Positions 20,147-28,845 of a DNA stretch of 64,000 nt are shown in pieces. Where the stretch lies: positions 248,001 through 312,000 of the forward strand of contig NZ_MWMO01000001.1 of the NCBI RefSeq assembly GCF_002556635.1, given 5' to 3'. Under the pieces are notes generated by a model. The model was given only the letters and a program-made list of their open reading frames with translations. It was not told the DNA's origin and did not search any database. This DNA comes from Novosphingobium sp. PC22D (GTDB lineage Bacteria; Pseudomonadota; Alphaproteobacteria; Sphingomonadales; Sphingomonadaceae). The position numbers and the translations under genes were made by a program. Every line of letters starts with the position of its first letter. Within the stretch, counting starts at the first letter, position 1.

Positions 20147-21736
20147 ATGCCGAAACTGACCGAATTCACCAGCTATGCGGATGCGCAGGCCCATGCCTCT
20201 TCCGCGGGGTTATGGGATCTGTTCGACGGGGATCGCGAGCACCTCAACATCGCGCACGAGTGCATCACCCGCCATGCCGATGGCTCGGGCCGGCCGGCGG
20301 TGCGGATCGCGCATGCCGACGGCGCCGACGAGATCCTCAGCTTCGATACGATTTCCGCGGGCGCGGCGCGCTTCGCGCACTGGCTCGATGCCGAGGGCGT
20401 GCAGCCGGGCGATCGCATCGCCTTCATGCTCGAGCCCTCGCTGCCTTTCTACGTGTGCCTGTTCGGGGCGATGCAGACCGGCGCGATCTCGGTGCCGCTG
20501 TTCACGCTGTTCGGGCCCGACGCGCTGAGGCTGCGCGTGGGCGACTGCAACCCGTCGATCCTGATCACGAATGCCGAGAAGGCGGACCTCGCGCGCTCGG
20601 TCGCGGTCGCCGGCAAGCCGCGCGTGATCGTCGCCGACGACGCGTTGCTGGCAAGCCTGGAGGCCTTCCCCGCCACTTACGAGCCCAAGACCAAGGCCAA
20701 TGACATGGCCGTTTTCCAGTACACCAGCGGCACCACGCGCGAGCTTCCGGAGGCGGTCAAGCACTCGCACCGCACGCTCGTCACGCTGATGTTCGCCGCG
20801 CTCTACGGCACCGGCATCCGTCCGGGCGACGAGTTCTTCTGTCCGTCATCGCCTGCCTGGGGCCATGGTTTGTGGCACGGCACGCTCGCGCCGCTGGCGA
20901 TGGGCGTGACCACCGGCACCTTCGCGGGCCGGTTCGATCCGGTGCGGCTGATGAAGGCGCTCGACGACTATCGCATCACCAACATGAGCGCGGCGGCGAC
21001 GCACTACCGGATGATGAAGAACTCCGGGAAGGGCGCCGATTTCACCTTCCACTTCGAGAAGCTGAGCTACACTGGCGAGCCGATCGATCCGGCGACGCTC
21101 GAATGGATCGACGAATACTTCAAGGTGCCGGCCTGCTCGATGTACGGCACCACCGAGATCGGCGTCGTGCTGGTGAACTATCCCGGCGCGAAGGATTTCA
21201 CCGTCAAGCCCGGCTCGCTGGGCAAGGCGGTTCCGGGTCAGAAGCTCGAGGTGCACCGTCCTGACGGCACGGTCTGCGATCCCGGCGAGATCGGCGAGCT
21301 GATGCTGTGGCGCGCCCAGAAGGGACAGGAACCCGGGTGGATGACCACCAAGGACCGCGCGAAGACCGACGAGGATGGCTATTTCTACCACTGCGGTCGC
21401 GCCGACGACGTGATCATCTCGGCGGGCTGGACGATGTCGGCGGTCGAGATCGAGAACACCATGCTGCGCCATGACAACGTGCTCGAATGCGGCGTGATCG
21501 GCGTTCCCGACGAGAAGCGCGGGCAAGTGGTCAAGGCCTTCGTCGTCGCCAATCGCGAGGGCAGCGACGAATTCGTGCGCGAGTTGCAGGAGTTCACCCG
21601 CGAACGGCTCGCGCAGCATGAATTTCCGCGGCTCGTCGAGTTCGTCGACGAACTGCCCAAGAACCCCGCCGGCAAGGTCCACCGCAAGAAGCTGCGCGAC
21701 CTCGAGGCGGAGCGGGCGAGGGAAGCCGCGACGTGA
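20147..21736 (+). CDS. AMP-dependent acyl-CoA synthetase/ligase
   Basis: The 529-aa adenylate-forming enzyme has YTSGTTRELPEAVKHSH as its P-loop, YGTTEIGVVLVNYP as the adenine/acyl motif, DGYFYHCGRADDVI as the hinge motif, and a C-terminal lysine in NPAGKVHRKKLRDL. The usual TSGTTGxPK is TSGTTRELPE, a variant seen in a subgroup of acyl-CoA synthetases. Start: ATG 20147 with GGGAAGGG upstream; the frame stays open 35 codons upstream through the operator region, without family resemblance. It activates a carboxylic acid to its CoA thioester with ATP and is the first gene of the IclR-linked operon. Confidence 0.9.
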   Translation: MPKLTEFTSYADAQAHASSAGLWDLFDGDREHLNIAHECITRHADGSGRPAVRIAHADGADEILSFDTISAGAARFAHWLDAEGVQPGDRIAFMLEPSLPFYVCLFGAMQTGAISVPLFTLFGPDALRLRVGDCNPSILITNAEKADLARSVAVAGKPRVIVADDALLASLEAFPATYEPKTKANDMAVFQYTSGTTRELPEAVKHSHRTLVTLMFAALYGTGIRPGDEFFCPSSPAWGHGLWHGTLAPLAMGVTTGTFAGRFDPVRLMKALDDYRITNMSAAATHYRMMKNSGKGADFTFHFEKLSYTGEPIDPATLEWIDEYFKVPACSMYGTTEIGVVLVNYPGAKDFTVKPGSLGKAVPGQKLEVHRPDGTVCDPGEIGELMLWRAQKGQEPGWMTTKDRAKTDEDGYFYHCGRADDVIISAGWTMSAVEIENTMLRHDNVLECGVIGVPDEKRGQVVKAFVVANREGSDEFVRELQEFTRERLAQHEFPRLVEFVDELPKNPAGKVHRKKLRDLEAERAREAAT

Positions 21737-21749
21737 CGCACACGCTTCC

Positions 21750-21827
21750 TCGTCATTCCCGCGAAGGCGGGATTCCAGGCTGAGCCGCGACGGTTGCGAC
21801 TGGCCCCCGCCTTCGCGGGGATGACGA
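21750..21827. repeat. REP-like palindromic repeat element
   Basis: A 22-base arm at 21750-21771 (TCGTCATTCCCGCGAAGG followed by CGGG) is repeated inverted at 21806-21827 with one mismatch, around a 34-base centre in which CCAG/CTGG pairing continues. Elements with this CGTCATTCCCGCGAAGGCGGG core are dispersed intergenic repeats in many proteobacteria. It lies in the 127-bp spacer between the CoA ligase and hydratase genes and would form a strong stem in the mRNA. No other copy was noticed in this window. Confidence 0.75.
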
Positions 21828-21863
21828 ATTTTCATACGAATGCAATTTCAGGAGTGAGAGACA

Positions 21864-23006
21864 ATGGCAGAAGCAGACGCCCCGAAGACAAAGTTCCCCA
21901 AGATCACCGAAGAAGGTCTCGACGACCTGCGCAAGCGCATCGGGGTCAAGATCGAGAACACGGTCGAGCCCTGGAACTACGAAGCGACGCGTGATGCGAT
22001 CCGCCACTATGCGCACGGCATCGGTGACGACAATCCGCTGTGGTGTGACCCGGAATACGCGGAAAAGACGAAGTACGGCTCGATCGTCGCGCTGCCTTCG
22101 TTCCTGTTCACCACCAGCCGCATCGTCTCGGGCTATTGCGGCGGCCTGTCGGGCGTTCACGCGATGTGGGCGGGTGCCGACTGGACCTGGCACAAGCCGG
22201 TCCTCCGCAACGACACGATCCGCGCCGAGGCCTATCTGAAGGATCTCGTCGAGCACCAGACCAAGTTCGCGGGCCGCTCGTTCCAGCAGATCTATCACGT
22301 CGACTTCTACAACCAGGAAGGCGACCACGTTGCCGGCGCCGATTCCTGGGTGTTCCGCACCGACCGTGACGAGGCGCGCGAAAAGGGTACGAAGTACACC
22401 GAGGCGCGCGGCCGCGTCGAGCCCTACACCCAGGAGCAGCTCGACGAGTTCTACGACATCTACGACAACGAGGAAGTGCGCGGCGCCACCCCCCGCTACT
22501 GGGAGGACGTGAACGTCGGCGACAAGCTCTCGCCGATGATGAAGGGCCCGATGACCGTCACCGGCTTCATCTGCTACGCGCAGGGCTGGGGCGGCCTTTA
22601 CATCCGCGCCAACAAGCTCGCCTACAAGATGCAGAAGGCGCACCCCGGCCTCGGTATCCGCAACCGCTTCAACGTGCCCGACTGCCCCGAGCGCGTGCAC
22701 TGGGACGAAGCCTTCGCGCTCGAGGTCGGCGCGCCGGGCGCCTACGACTACGGTCCGGAGCGCTGCTCGTGGCTCACCCACCACATGACCAACTGGATCG
22801 GCGACGACGGCTTCCTGCACAAGTCGGATTGCCAGATCCGCCGCCACAACCCGGACGGCGATGCCATGGTCCTGACCGGGGAAGTGACCAGGAAGTTCGA
22901 GGAGAACGGCAAGAAGTACGTCGAGGTCGAGCAGAAGGCGACGACGCATCGCGGCGAGCTTTCCGCTTTCGGCACCTCGGTCGCCGAACTGCCGAGCAAG
23001 GCCTGA
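21864..23006 (+). CDS. Double-hotdog MaoC/FAS1-like dehydratase
   Basis: The 380-aa protein has two hotdog halves. The N-terminal half (about 1-180) carries FAS1-like dehydratase features: YAHGIGDDNPLWCDPEYA and GSIVALPSFLF. The C-terminal half starts around 200 with YWEDVNVGDKLSPMMKGPMTVTGFICYAQGWGG. The classical GDxNPxHxD histidine is replaced by tryptophan in the N half, and no such motif is seen in the C half, so catalysis may differ from ordinary MaoC hydratases. Acting after the CoA ligase, it is best read as an enoyl-CoA hydratase or dehydratase. It starts at ATG 21864 with a GGAG site upstream. Confidence 0.82.
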   Translation: MAEADAPKTKFPKITEEGLDDLRKRIGVKIENTVEPWNYEATRDAIRHYAHGIGDDNPLWCDPEYAEKTKYGSIVALPSFLFTTSRIVSGYCGGLSGVHAMWAGADWTWHKPVLRNDTIRAEAYLKDLVEHQTKFAGRSFQQIYHVDFYNQEGDHVAGADSWVFRTDRDEAREKGTKYTEARGRVEPYTQEQLDEFYDIYDNEEVRGATPRYWEDVNVGDKLSPMMKGPMTVTGFICYAQGWGGLYIRANKLAYKMQKAHPGLGIRNRFNVPDCPERVHWDEAFALEVGAPGAYDYGPERCSWLTHHMTNWIGDDGFLHKSDCQIRRHNPDGDAMVLTGEVTRKFEENGKKYVEVEQKATTHRGELSAFGTSVAELPSKA

Positions 23007-23083
23007 TTGCGAGCGGCCGCCGCCGGGCATAGGCTCGGCGGCGGCTCCGCGCCGAACCGGGCGCGGCAATCGGGAGAGAGATC

Positions 23084-24103
23084 TTGAACGTCACGAGCGC
23101 AAAGACGCCGACCTTCAGGCCCGACGGCACCGTGGCGGTGCCCGCCTTCGATCTGCCGGTCTCGCCGCTCGTCAGCGAGGAGGCGGCGGCCGCGCAGCGC
23201 GCGCTGGCCGAAGCGCCGCCCTTTTCGGTGTCGCTTGCCGAGGGCGATGTCACGGCGCACCGCGAGGCGATCAACGCCTACGTCGCACCGCAGGTCGAAC
23301 ATTTGCGCAAGGCTTTCGCGGTGGAGGTGTCGCATGCCGAGATCGCGGGCGTCGAGGTGATCGACGTGACCCCGGCGGGCGGCGGCCACGATCCCGACCG
23401 GGTGCTCGTCAACCTGCATGGCGGCGCCTTCGTCATCGGTTGGGACGGGAGCGCGCTGCTCGAATCGGTGCCCATATCGGCGCTGGGCAGCTATCGTGTG
23501 ATCTCGGTCAACTACCGCATGGCGCCAGAGCATCGCCATCCGGCGGCGATCGAGGATGTCGTGGCGGTCTACCGCGCGCTGCTCGACGATTATGCGCCGG
23601 GCCGGATCGGCATCTACGGCGGATCGGCGGGCGGCGTGCTCAGCGCGCAAGTGGCGGGCTGGCTGCCCCGGCACGGATTGCCCCAGGCCGGCGCGGTCGG
23701 AATATTCGGTGCGGGCGGCGCGCCGTTTCACGCGGGGGAATCGGCCTACATCGCGGGCTATGTCGACGGCTCCTTCGCGCCGCCGCCGCCCGACGGCTCA
23801 CCGATCGAGGACATCACCCGGGGCTACTTCGACGGCGTCGATCCGCGCGATCCCGTCGCCTGGCCGGCTTATCATCTCGACGTGCTCGAAGCCTTCCCGC
23901 CGACGCTTGTCATCACCGGCACCCGCGCGGTCGATCTCAGCCCGGCGATCTATACGAATTCGCAGCTCCTCAAGGCGGGCGTGCGCTCGACGCTGATCGT
24001 CGGCGAGGGCATGGGCCATTGCCACCATTACCGGCTCGACCTGCCCGAAGGGCGCGATGCGGTGGAGCAGATCCTTTCCTTCTTTCGCGAGAATCTCACC
24101 TGA
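23084..24103 (+). CDS. Alpha/beta hydrolase, hormone-sensitive-lipase family esterase
   Basis: The 339-aa protein has the HSL-family oxyanion motif HGGAF at residues 112-116, the nucleophile elbow GGSAGG with S181, VNYRMAPEHRHPAAIEDV, and a C-terminal GMGHCHHY holding the likely catalytic His. The aspartate is probably in the TGTRAVD stretch. The start is TTG 23084, with GGGAGAGAGA upstream; no ATG is suitably placed. It lies in the CoA-ester operon and ends 5 bp before the CoA-transferase. The role could be cleavage of an ester, lactone or thioester intermediate; many such enzymes are broad-range carboxylesterases. Confidence 0.85.
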   Translation: MNVTSAKTPTFRPDGTVAVPAFDLPVSPLVSEEAAAAQRALAEAPPFSVSLAEGDVTAHREAINAYVAPQVEHLRKAFAVEVSHAEIAGVEVIDVTPAGGGHDPDRVLVNLHGGAFVIGWDGSALLESVPISALGSYRVISVNYRMAPEHRHPAAIEDVVAVYRALLDDYAPGRIGIYGGSAGGVLSAQVAGWLPRHGLPQAGAVGIFGAGGAPFHAGESAYIAGYVDGSFAPPPPDGSPIEDITRGYFDGVDPRDPVAWPAYHLDVLEAFPPTLVITGTRAVDLSPAIYTNSQLLKAGVRSTLIVGEGMGHCHHYRLDLPEGRDAVEQILSFFRENLT

Positions 24104-24108
24104 CCGTC

Positions 24109-25323
24109 ATGACTGAGGCTGCGACGACATCGAACTGGGCTGGTCCGCTCGCCGGCGTGCGCGTGCTAGACTTCACGCGCGTGCTCGCCGGGCCTGCCGC
24201 AAGCCTCGCGCTGGCCGACCTGGGCGCGGAGGTCATCAAGATCGAGCCGCCCGGCACGGGTGACGAGACGCGCACCTTTCCGCCGATGCGTGAGGGCGAG
24301 AGCCACTATTACCTCGCGGTCAATCGCGGCAAGAAGTCCATCGTCGTCGACCTGAAGTCGTCCGAGGGGATCGCGCTGGTCAAGGATCTCGCGGCCAAGT
24401 GCGACATCCTCGTCGAGAACTACCGCCCCGGAGTTATGGACCGGCTCGGGCTCGGCTGGGAGGTCATGCACGCGATCAATCCGCGGCTGATCTACTGCGC
24501 GATCTCGGGCTACGGCCAGACCGGGCCGCTCAAGGACCGGCCGAGCTTCGACATCGTCCTGCAGGCGATGAGCGGCGCGCTGTCGATGAACGGCGAACGT
24601 GACGGCTTGCCGACCAAGCTGGGCATTCCGCTCGGCGATCTGGTCGGCGGGATCAACGGGCCGATCGGGATCATCTCGGCGCTCTACGAGCGCGAGCGTA
24701 CCGGCAAGGGGCGGTATATCGACGTCAGCCTGATGGACGGGCTGATGGGCATGCTCGGTTATATCGCGCAGCTCGCCTTCTTCACCGGCAGCGATCCGCA
24801 GCGGGTCGGCTCGCAGCACCCGAACCTCGTGCCTTACGGCATCTTTCCGGCGCGCGACGGGTCGATCGTGATCGCGTGCCTGACGCCCGGCTTCTGGAGC
24901 CGGATCTGCGCCTCGATCGAGCGACCCGAACTGACCGGCGATGCGCGCTACGACACGCTCGAAAAGCGGCGCGACGCACGCGAAGAGGTCAACGCGATCG
25001 TCTCGGCCTTTACCGAGACTCGCACTGTCGACGAACTCGTCGCGATCTTCACCACGCACCAGGTTCCGCATGCGCCGATCCTCGGCGTGACCGAGGCATT
25101 GTCGCAGCCGCAAGCCAGGGAGCGCGAGATGGTGGTCGAAGTCGAGCATGCCGCGCTCGGCACGATCCCGATCGTCAACCGCTCGATCCGCTTCGACGAG
25201 CCGCAGCCCTTGCCGACCGCGCCGCCCGTGCTCGGGCAGGATACCGCCTCGATCCTCGAAGACGTGCTAGGCCTCAGCGCCGAACGGATCGACGAATTGC
25301 GCCGGGCAGGCGTCGTCGCCTGA
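24109..25323 (+). CDS. CaiB/BaiF family CoA-transferase (family III)
   Basis: The 404-aa protein has typical family III motifs: LAGVRVLDFTRVLAGPAAS at the start, LGAEVIKIEPPGTGDETR, VDLKSSEG, DILVENYRPGVMDRLGLG, CAISGYGQTGPLKDRPSFD, and YIDVSLMDGL with the catalytic aspartate. It moves CoA between carboxylates with no ATP cost. ATG 24109 follows the esterase stop by 5 bp, and the longer open frame upstream overlaps the esterase and is not coding. In the operon it may regenerate CoA esters of the substrate from a product CoA ester. Confidence 0.92.
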   Translation: MTEAATTSNWAGPLAGVRVLDFTRVLAGPAASLALADLGAEVIKIEPPGTGDETRTFPPMREGESHYYLAVNRGKKSIVVDLKSSEGIALVKDLAAKCDILVENYRPGVMDRLGLGWEVMHAINPRLIYCAISGYGQTGPLKDRPSFDIVLQAMSGALSMNGERDGLPTKLGIPLGDLVGGINGPIGIISALYERERTGKGRYIDVSLMDGLMGMLGYIAQLAFFTGSDPQRVGSQHPNLVPYGIFPARDGSIVIACLTPGFWSRICASIERPELTGDARYDTLEKRRDAREEVNAIVSAFTETRTVDELVAIFTTHQVPHAPILGVTEALSQPQAREREMVVEVEHAALGTIPIVNRSIRFDEPQPLPTAPPVLGQDTASILEDVLGLSAERIDELRRAGVVA

Positions 25324-25383
25324 GCTTGCGCGGCGCCGGGCGGGACGGCATGGCCTGTCAAAACGCGAGGGAGAGCGAACGCG

Positions 25384-26304
25384 ATGGATGAACTGCGCTT
25401 CGACGGACGAGTGGCCGTCATCACCGGCGGCGGACGCGGGCTCGGCCGCGCCCATGCGCTGTTGCTGGCGCGCCGGGGGGCGAAGATCGTGGTCAACGAT
25501 CCCGGCGTCTCGATGGCGGGCGATCCGACCGACGAGGGCCCGGCCGATGCGCTCGTCGCCGAGATCAAGGCGCTGGGCGGCGAGGCGCTCGCCAGTACCG
25601 ACAGCGTCGCGACGCCCGAGGGCGCCAGGGCGATCGTCGGGGCCGCGCACGAGGCCTTCGGCCGCGTCGATATTCTGATCCATTCGGCGGGCAACGTGCG
25701 GCGCGGCAGGCTGACCGAGCTGAGCTACGAGGACTTTGACGCGGTGCTCGACGTGCACTTGCGCGGGGCCTTCAACATGGTGCGCGAGTGCTTCCCGCTG
25801 ATGATGGCGCAGCGCTATGGCCGGATCGTTCTCACCAGCTCGATCAACGGGCTCTACGGCAAGTCGGACAACGTCAATTATTCGATCTGCAAGGCCGGGA
25901 TGATGGGGCTTTCCAACACCGCCGCGATCGAGGGGCAGAACGACGACGTGCGTTCGAACCTGATCGTTCCGGCGGCGGTGACCCGTATGTCCGAGGGCAT
26001 CGATACCAGCAAGTTTCCGCCGATGACGCCCGAGCAGGTCGCGCCGATGGTGGCTTACCTGTGCCACGAGAGCAGCACCGCGACCGGCGAGATGTACGCG
26101 GCGATGGGCGGGCGCCTCGCGCGTGCGTGGATCGCGGAGAACGCGGGCGTCTATCGCCCCGACTGGAGTCTCGAGGACGTGGCCGGACAGATCGACATGA
26201 TCCGCTCTGGCGGAGAGCAACTCGCCTTTCCGCCCGTGCCCGACGGGCAGCTCGACCATCTCATGTACGGCTTCGGGATGATCGCCAGGGCCGGAGCGGA
26301 CTGA
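25384..26304 (+). CDS. SDR family dehydrogenase, MFE-2/hydroxyacyl-CoA dehydrogenase-like
   Basis: The 306-aa protein has TGGGRGLGRAHALLLARRGAKIVVND, the signature of (3R)-hydroxyacyl-CoA dehydrogenase domains of multifunctional enzyme type 2. NSAG is replaced by HSAGNV, the serine region is LTSSINGLYG, and the catalytic pair is Y and K of YSICK. It has the MFE-2-like C-terminal extension after residue 250. It would oxidise a (3R)-hydroxyacyl-CoA made by the MaoC-type hydratase, using NAD. It is the last gene of the operon and is followed by a strong terminator hairpin. Confidence 0.88.
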   Translation: MDELRFDGRVAVITGGGRGLGRAHALLLARRGAKIVVNDPGVSMAGDPTDEGPADALVAEIKALGGEALASTDSVATPEGARAIVGAAHEAFGRVDILIHSAGNVRRGRLTELSYEDFDAVLDVHLRGAFNMVRECFPLMMAQRYGRIVLTSSINGLYGKSDNVNYSICKAGMMGLSNTAAIEGQNDDVRSNLIVPAAVTRMSEGIDTSKFPPMTPEQVAPMVAYLCHESSTATGEMYAAMGGRLARAWIAENAGVYRPDWSLEDVAGQIDMIRSGGEQLAFPPVPDGQLDHLMYGFGMIARAGAD

Positions 26305-26306
26305 GC

Positions 26307-26375
26307 GTTCGGGCCTGCCGGCCCGAACCGCGCAAGGATCGGGGCCGCCCGGCGGAGCGGCCCCGTCGTCTTTTC
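26307..26375 (+). terminator. Tandem hairpins, second one a rho-independent terminator
   Basis: The first hairpin is a perfect 9-bp stem GTTCGGGCC / GGCCCGAAC at 26307-26328. The second is GGGGCCGC / GCGGCCCC (26341-26364) followed by GTCGTCTTTTC, giving a T-run on the plus strand. They end the SDR operon, and the first may also serve the convergent PhoX gene. Confidence 0.7.
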
Positions 26376-26382
26376 GATCCGG

Positions 26383-28845
26383 TCAAAGCCCGATGAGGCC
26401 GCCGTCGTCCTTGGTGATCGCCACGACCGCCGAGCGCGGGCGGCCCGAGGCGGTGCCGCCCTGGCTCTGGGGCCAGTTGCTCGAAGGCGCGGCGGCTTCG
26501 CCGTCCTCGCCCGGGTGCTGGATGCCGACGAAGATCGTGCGGCCGTCGGGCGTGGTGTCGACGCCGGTGATCTCGCATTCGAGCGGGCCGGTAAGGAAGC
26601 GGCGCAGGTTGGCCGCGCCGGCGGGCGCGCCGACGATGGTCGCCTGGGTGGCCGTCGCGCCGTCCGAGGCCTTGTTGGTGATCGTCTTCGTGCCGCCGTC
26701 GCCCACGGTGCCCGGGAGCGCCGCCAGCATCTGGTTGTTGGTGCGGTCGGTGAAGGCACCGTCGTCGGTCTGGATCCACAGCAGCGGCGAGGCGGCCCCC
26801 GCCGCGTTCGACGAACGCGAGAACCACAGGCCGTCCGGGCTCGAGAAGTCGTTGGTGGCATCGAGGCCGGAGAGGTTCACGTTGGCCGGGTCCGCATCGG
26901 CCGAATCGGCGCCGAACAGGAAGATGTCCCAGGCAAACCCGGTCGCCGAATTGCTGTCTCCGTCCTCGCGCAGGCGGATGATGTGGCCGTTGGGGTTGCC
27001 GAAGCTGGAACTGCCGTCGAGCTTGGGATCGCCGTAGTGGCGCGGGTTGGCCGCGTCGGTGCCGTTCAGCGGACGGTTCGAGGCGTTGTTGTTGGTCAGC
27101 GTCAGGTAGACTTCGCCGTTCGACGGGTTGACCGCGGTCCACTCGGGACGATCCATCGGTGTCGCGCCGGCCGCGTCGGCGGCGAGGCGGCCGTTGACGA
27201 GGATGTCGGCCTGGCTGGCGAAGACGTACTCGGGCGTGTCGCCCACGGCCGGGCGGTTCGGAATCTGGCCGAAGACCAGCGGCAGCCATTCGCCCGTCCC
27301 GTCGGCATCGAACCGCGCCACGTAGAACGTGCCGTTGTCGAGGTACTTGTTGCCGACGCCGAGCGGATCGTTCGATTGCGCGTCGGCCGGGTCCCAGCTC
27401 GCGTTCGAGACGTATTTGTAAAGGTATTCGCGGCGCGCGTCGTCGCCGAGATAGACGACGATCTTCTGGCCCTCGATGGCGCGGCCGAGCCATGCGCCCT
27501 CATGGCCGAAGCGGCCGAGCGCGGTGCGCTTGCGCGGAGTCGAGGCGGGATCGTAGGGATTGATCTCGAGCACCCAGCCGAACTTGTTGGGCTCGTTGCG
27601 ATAGTCCTCAAGCGCCGAAGCGCCGGTGGCGCGCGCATCCCAGCGGCGGAAGACCGGATCGTTGCCGGCGCTCGACCAGGCATAGTTGCCGGTGCCGCTG
27701 GTCACGCCGTAGCGGCGCAGCGCCGTCAGCTCGCGCTCGCTGCGGTTGGCGTTGTCGGTGGCGTCGCCCGAGTTGTCGCGCCGGAAGTAACCGGCCCAGT
27801 TTTCCTCGCAGGTGAGCAGCGTGCCCCAGGGCGTGACGCCGTTGGCGCAGTTGTTGATCGTGCCGGTGCCGCTCGTTCCCGCCGGGAACGCCACCGTCTG
27901 GAGGAAGGTGGTGCCGCTGACCGGGCCGTTGAACGCGACCGGCGTGTTGGGGGTGATGCGCCGGTTGAAGGCGCTGTCCTGCACGAACGACCAGTCGCGC
28001 TCGCCGCCGTCGACATATTCGGTGACGCTGACGCCGTGCGCCTCGATTTCCTTGATCGCCTCGGAGGCCGGGCGCGGCGCCGCGGTGGGGCCGTTGGGGT
28101 GGAGGTACTGGACGTTGAGATTCTCGTGGTTCTGCGCGAGCAGGCCGCGGGTCGAGCTGCTGTCGTCGCGGGCGCCCGCCTCGCTCAGCCCGAAGAAGTG
28201 CAGCGCGTCGCCGTGGTCGCCGATGCGCTGGGCAAAGTTGGTGTCGGTGCCGTCGTTGGCATAGGCGGGCACGCCCGCGAAGATCGGGTCGCCGAGGCGC
28301 GTCATGACGGTGACCGAGTAGCCCGCGGGTACGGTGACGATATCGGCCTTGTTCTTGGCCACGGCATCGAAGCCAAGCGCGGCAGGCGCGACCGTGACGG
28401 TGGTCGTCGCCGAAACGGCATCGCCGTCCGAATCGGTGGCGGTGAATTCGAAGGTCAGGTCGGTTGAGGCTTCGACGCTGGGCGCGAGGAACGTGGCGGT
28501 GGCGCCGTCCGCGCCCGAAAGCTCGACGTCCGGACCGCCGGTCTGGGTCCAGCCGACCGAGCTGACCGCGTCGTCGTCGGTGGCGGTGCCGCTGAGCGTG
28601 ACCACGCGGCCGGAACTCGTTGTGGCGTTCTCGCCGGCGCTGACCACCGGCGGATCGTTGTCGTCGCCGCAGGCCGAGAGCATCGAGGTGCCGAACAGCG
28701 CGATCGCGGTCGCGGCCGCGCCGCCGAACAGCGTCTGGCGGCGCGAATAGCGTTCGTTGACGATGCTGGTCAGATGACGGTTGCCGATATCATTCGTGTC
28801 GACGTCGCCGTCGCTGTAGACGGCTTCGGATTTCAACTCGCTCAT
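26383..28845 (-). CDS. phoX: PhoX-type alkaline phosphatase/phosphodiesterase (DUF839), Tat lipoprotein with Ig-like domain
   Basis: The 820-aa protein has a long hydrophilic N-region, SRRQTLFGG (twin arginine at 35-36), a hydrophobic stretch and a lipobox LSAC with Cys59, so it should be Tat-exported and lipid-anchored. Residues about 62-155 look like a K319L/PKD-type Ig domain (SGRVVTLSGTATDDD, TDSDGDAVSATTTVTV). The DUF839/PhoX region follows: VPAGYSVTVM, QNHENLN, TCEENWAGYF, GRFGHEGAW, and near the end DTTPDGRTIFVGIQHPGE. Family members are calcium/iron phosphatases releasing phosphate from organic esters. A PHO-box-like repeat lies about 80 bp upstream. Confidence 0.85.
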   Translation of the reverse strand: MSELKSEAVYSDGDVDTNDIGNRHLTSIVNERYSRRQTLFGGAAATAIALFGTSMLSACGDDNDPPVVSAGENATTSSGRVVTLSGTATDDDAVSSVGWTQTGGPDVELSGADGATATFLAPSVEASTDLTFEFTATDSDGDAVSATTTVTVAPAALGFDAVAKNKADIVTVPAGYSVTVMTRLGDPIFAGVPAYANDGTDTNFAQRIGDHGDALHFFGLSEAGARDDSSSTRGLLAQNHENLNVQYLHPNGPTAAPRPASEAIKEIEAHGVSVTEYVDGGERDWSFVQDSAFNRRITPNTPVAFNGPVSGTTFLQTVAFPAGTSGTGTINNCANGVTPWGTLLTCEENWAGYFRRDNSGDATDNANRSERELTALRRYGVTSGTGNYAWSSAGNDPVFRRWDARATGASALEDYRNEPNKFGWVLEINPYDPASTPRKRTALGRFGHEGAWLGRAIEGQKIVVYLGDDARREYLYKYVSNASWDPADAQSNDPLGVGNKYLDNGTFYVARFDADGTGEWLPLVFGQIPNRPAVGDTPEYVFASQADILVNGRLAADAAGATPMDRPEWTAVNPSNGEVYLTLTNNNASNRPLNGTDAANPRHYGDPKLDGSSSFGNPNGHIIRLREDGDSNSATGFAWDIFLFGADSADADPANVNLSGLDATNDFSSPDGLWFSRSSNAAGAASPLLWIQTDDGAFTDRTNNQMLAALPGTVGDGGTKTITNKASDGATATQATIVGAPAGAANLRRFLTGPLECEITGVDTTPDGRTIFVGIQHPGEDGEAAAPSSNWPQSQGGTASGRPRSAVVAITKDDGGLIGL

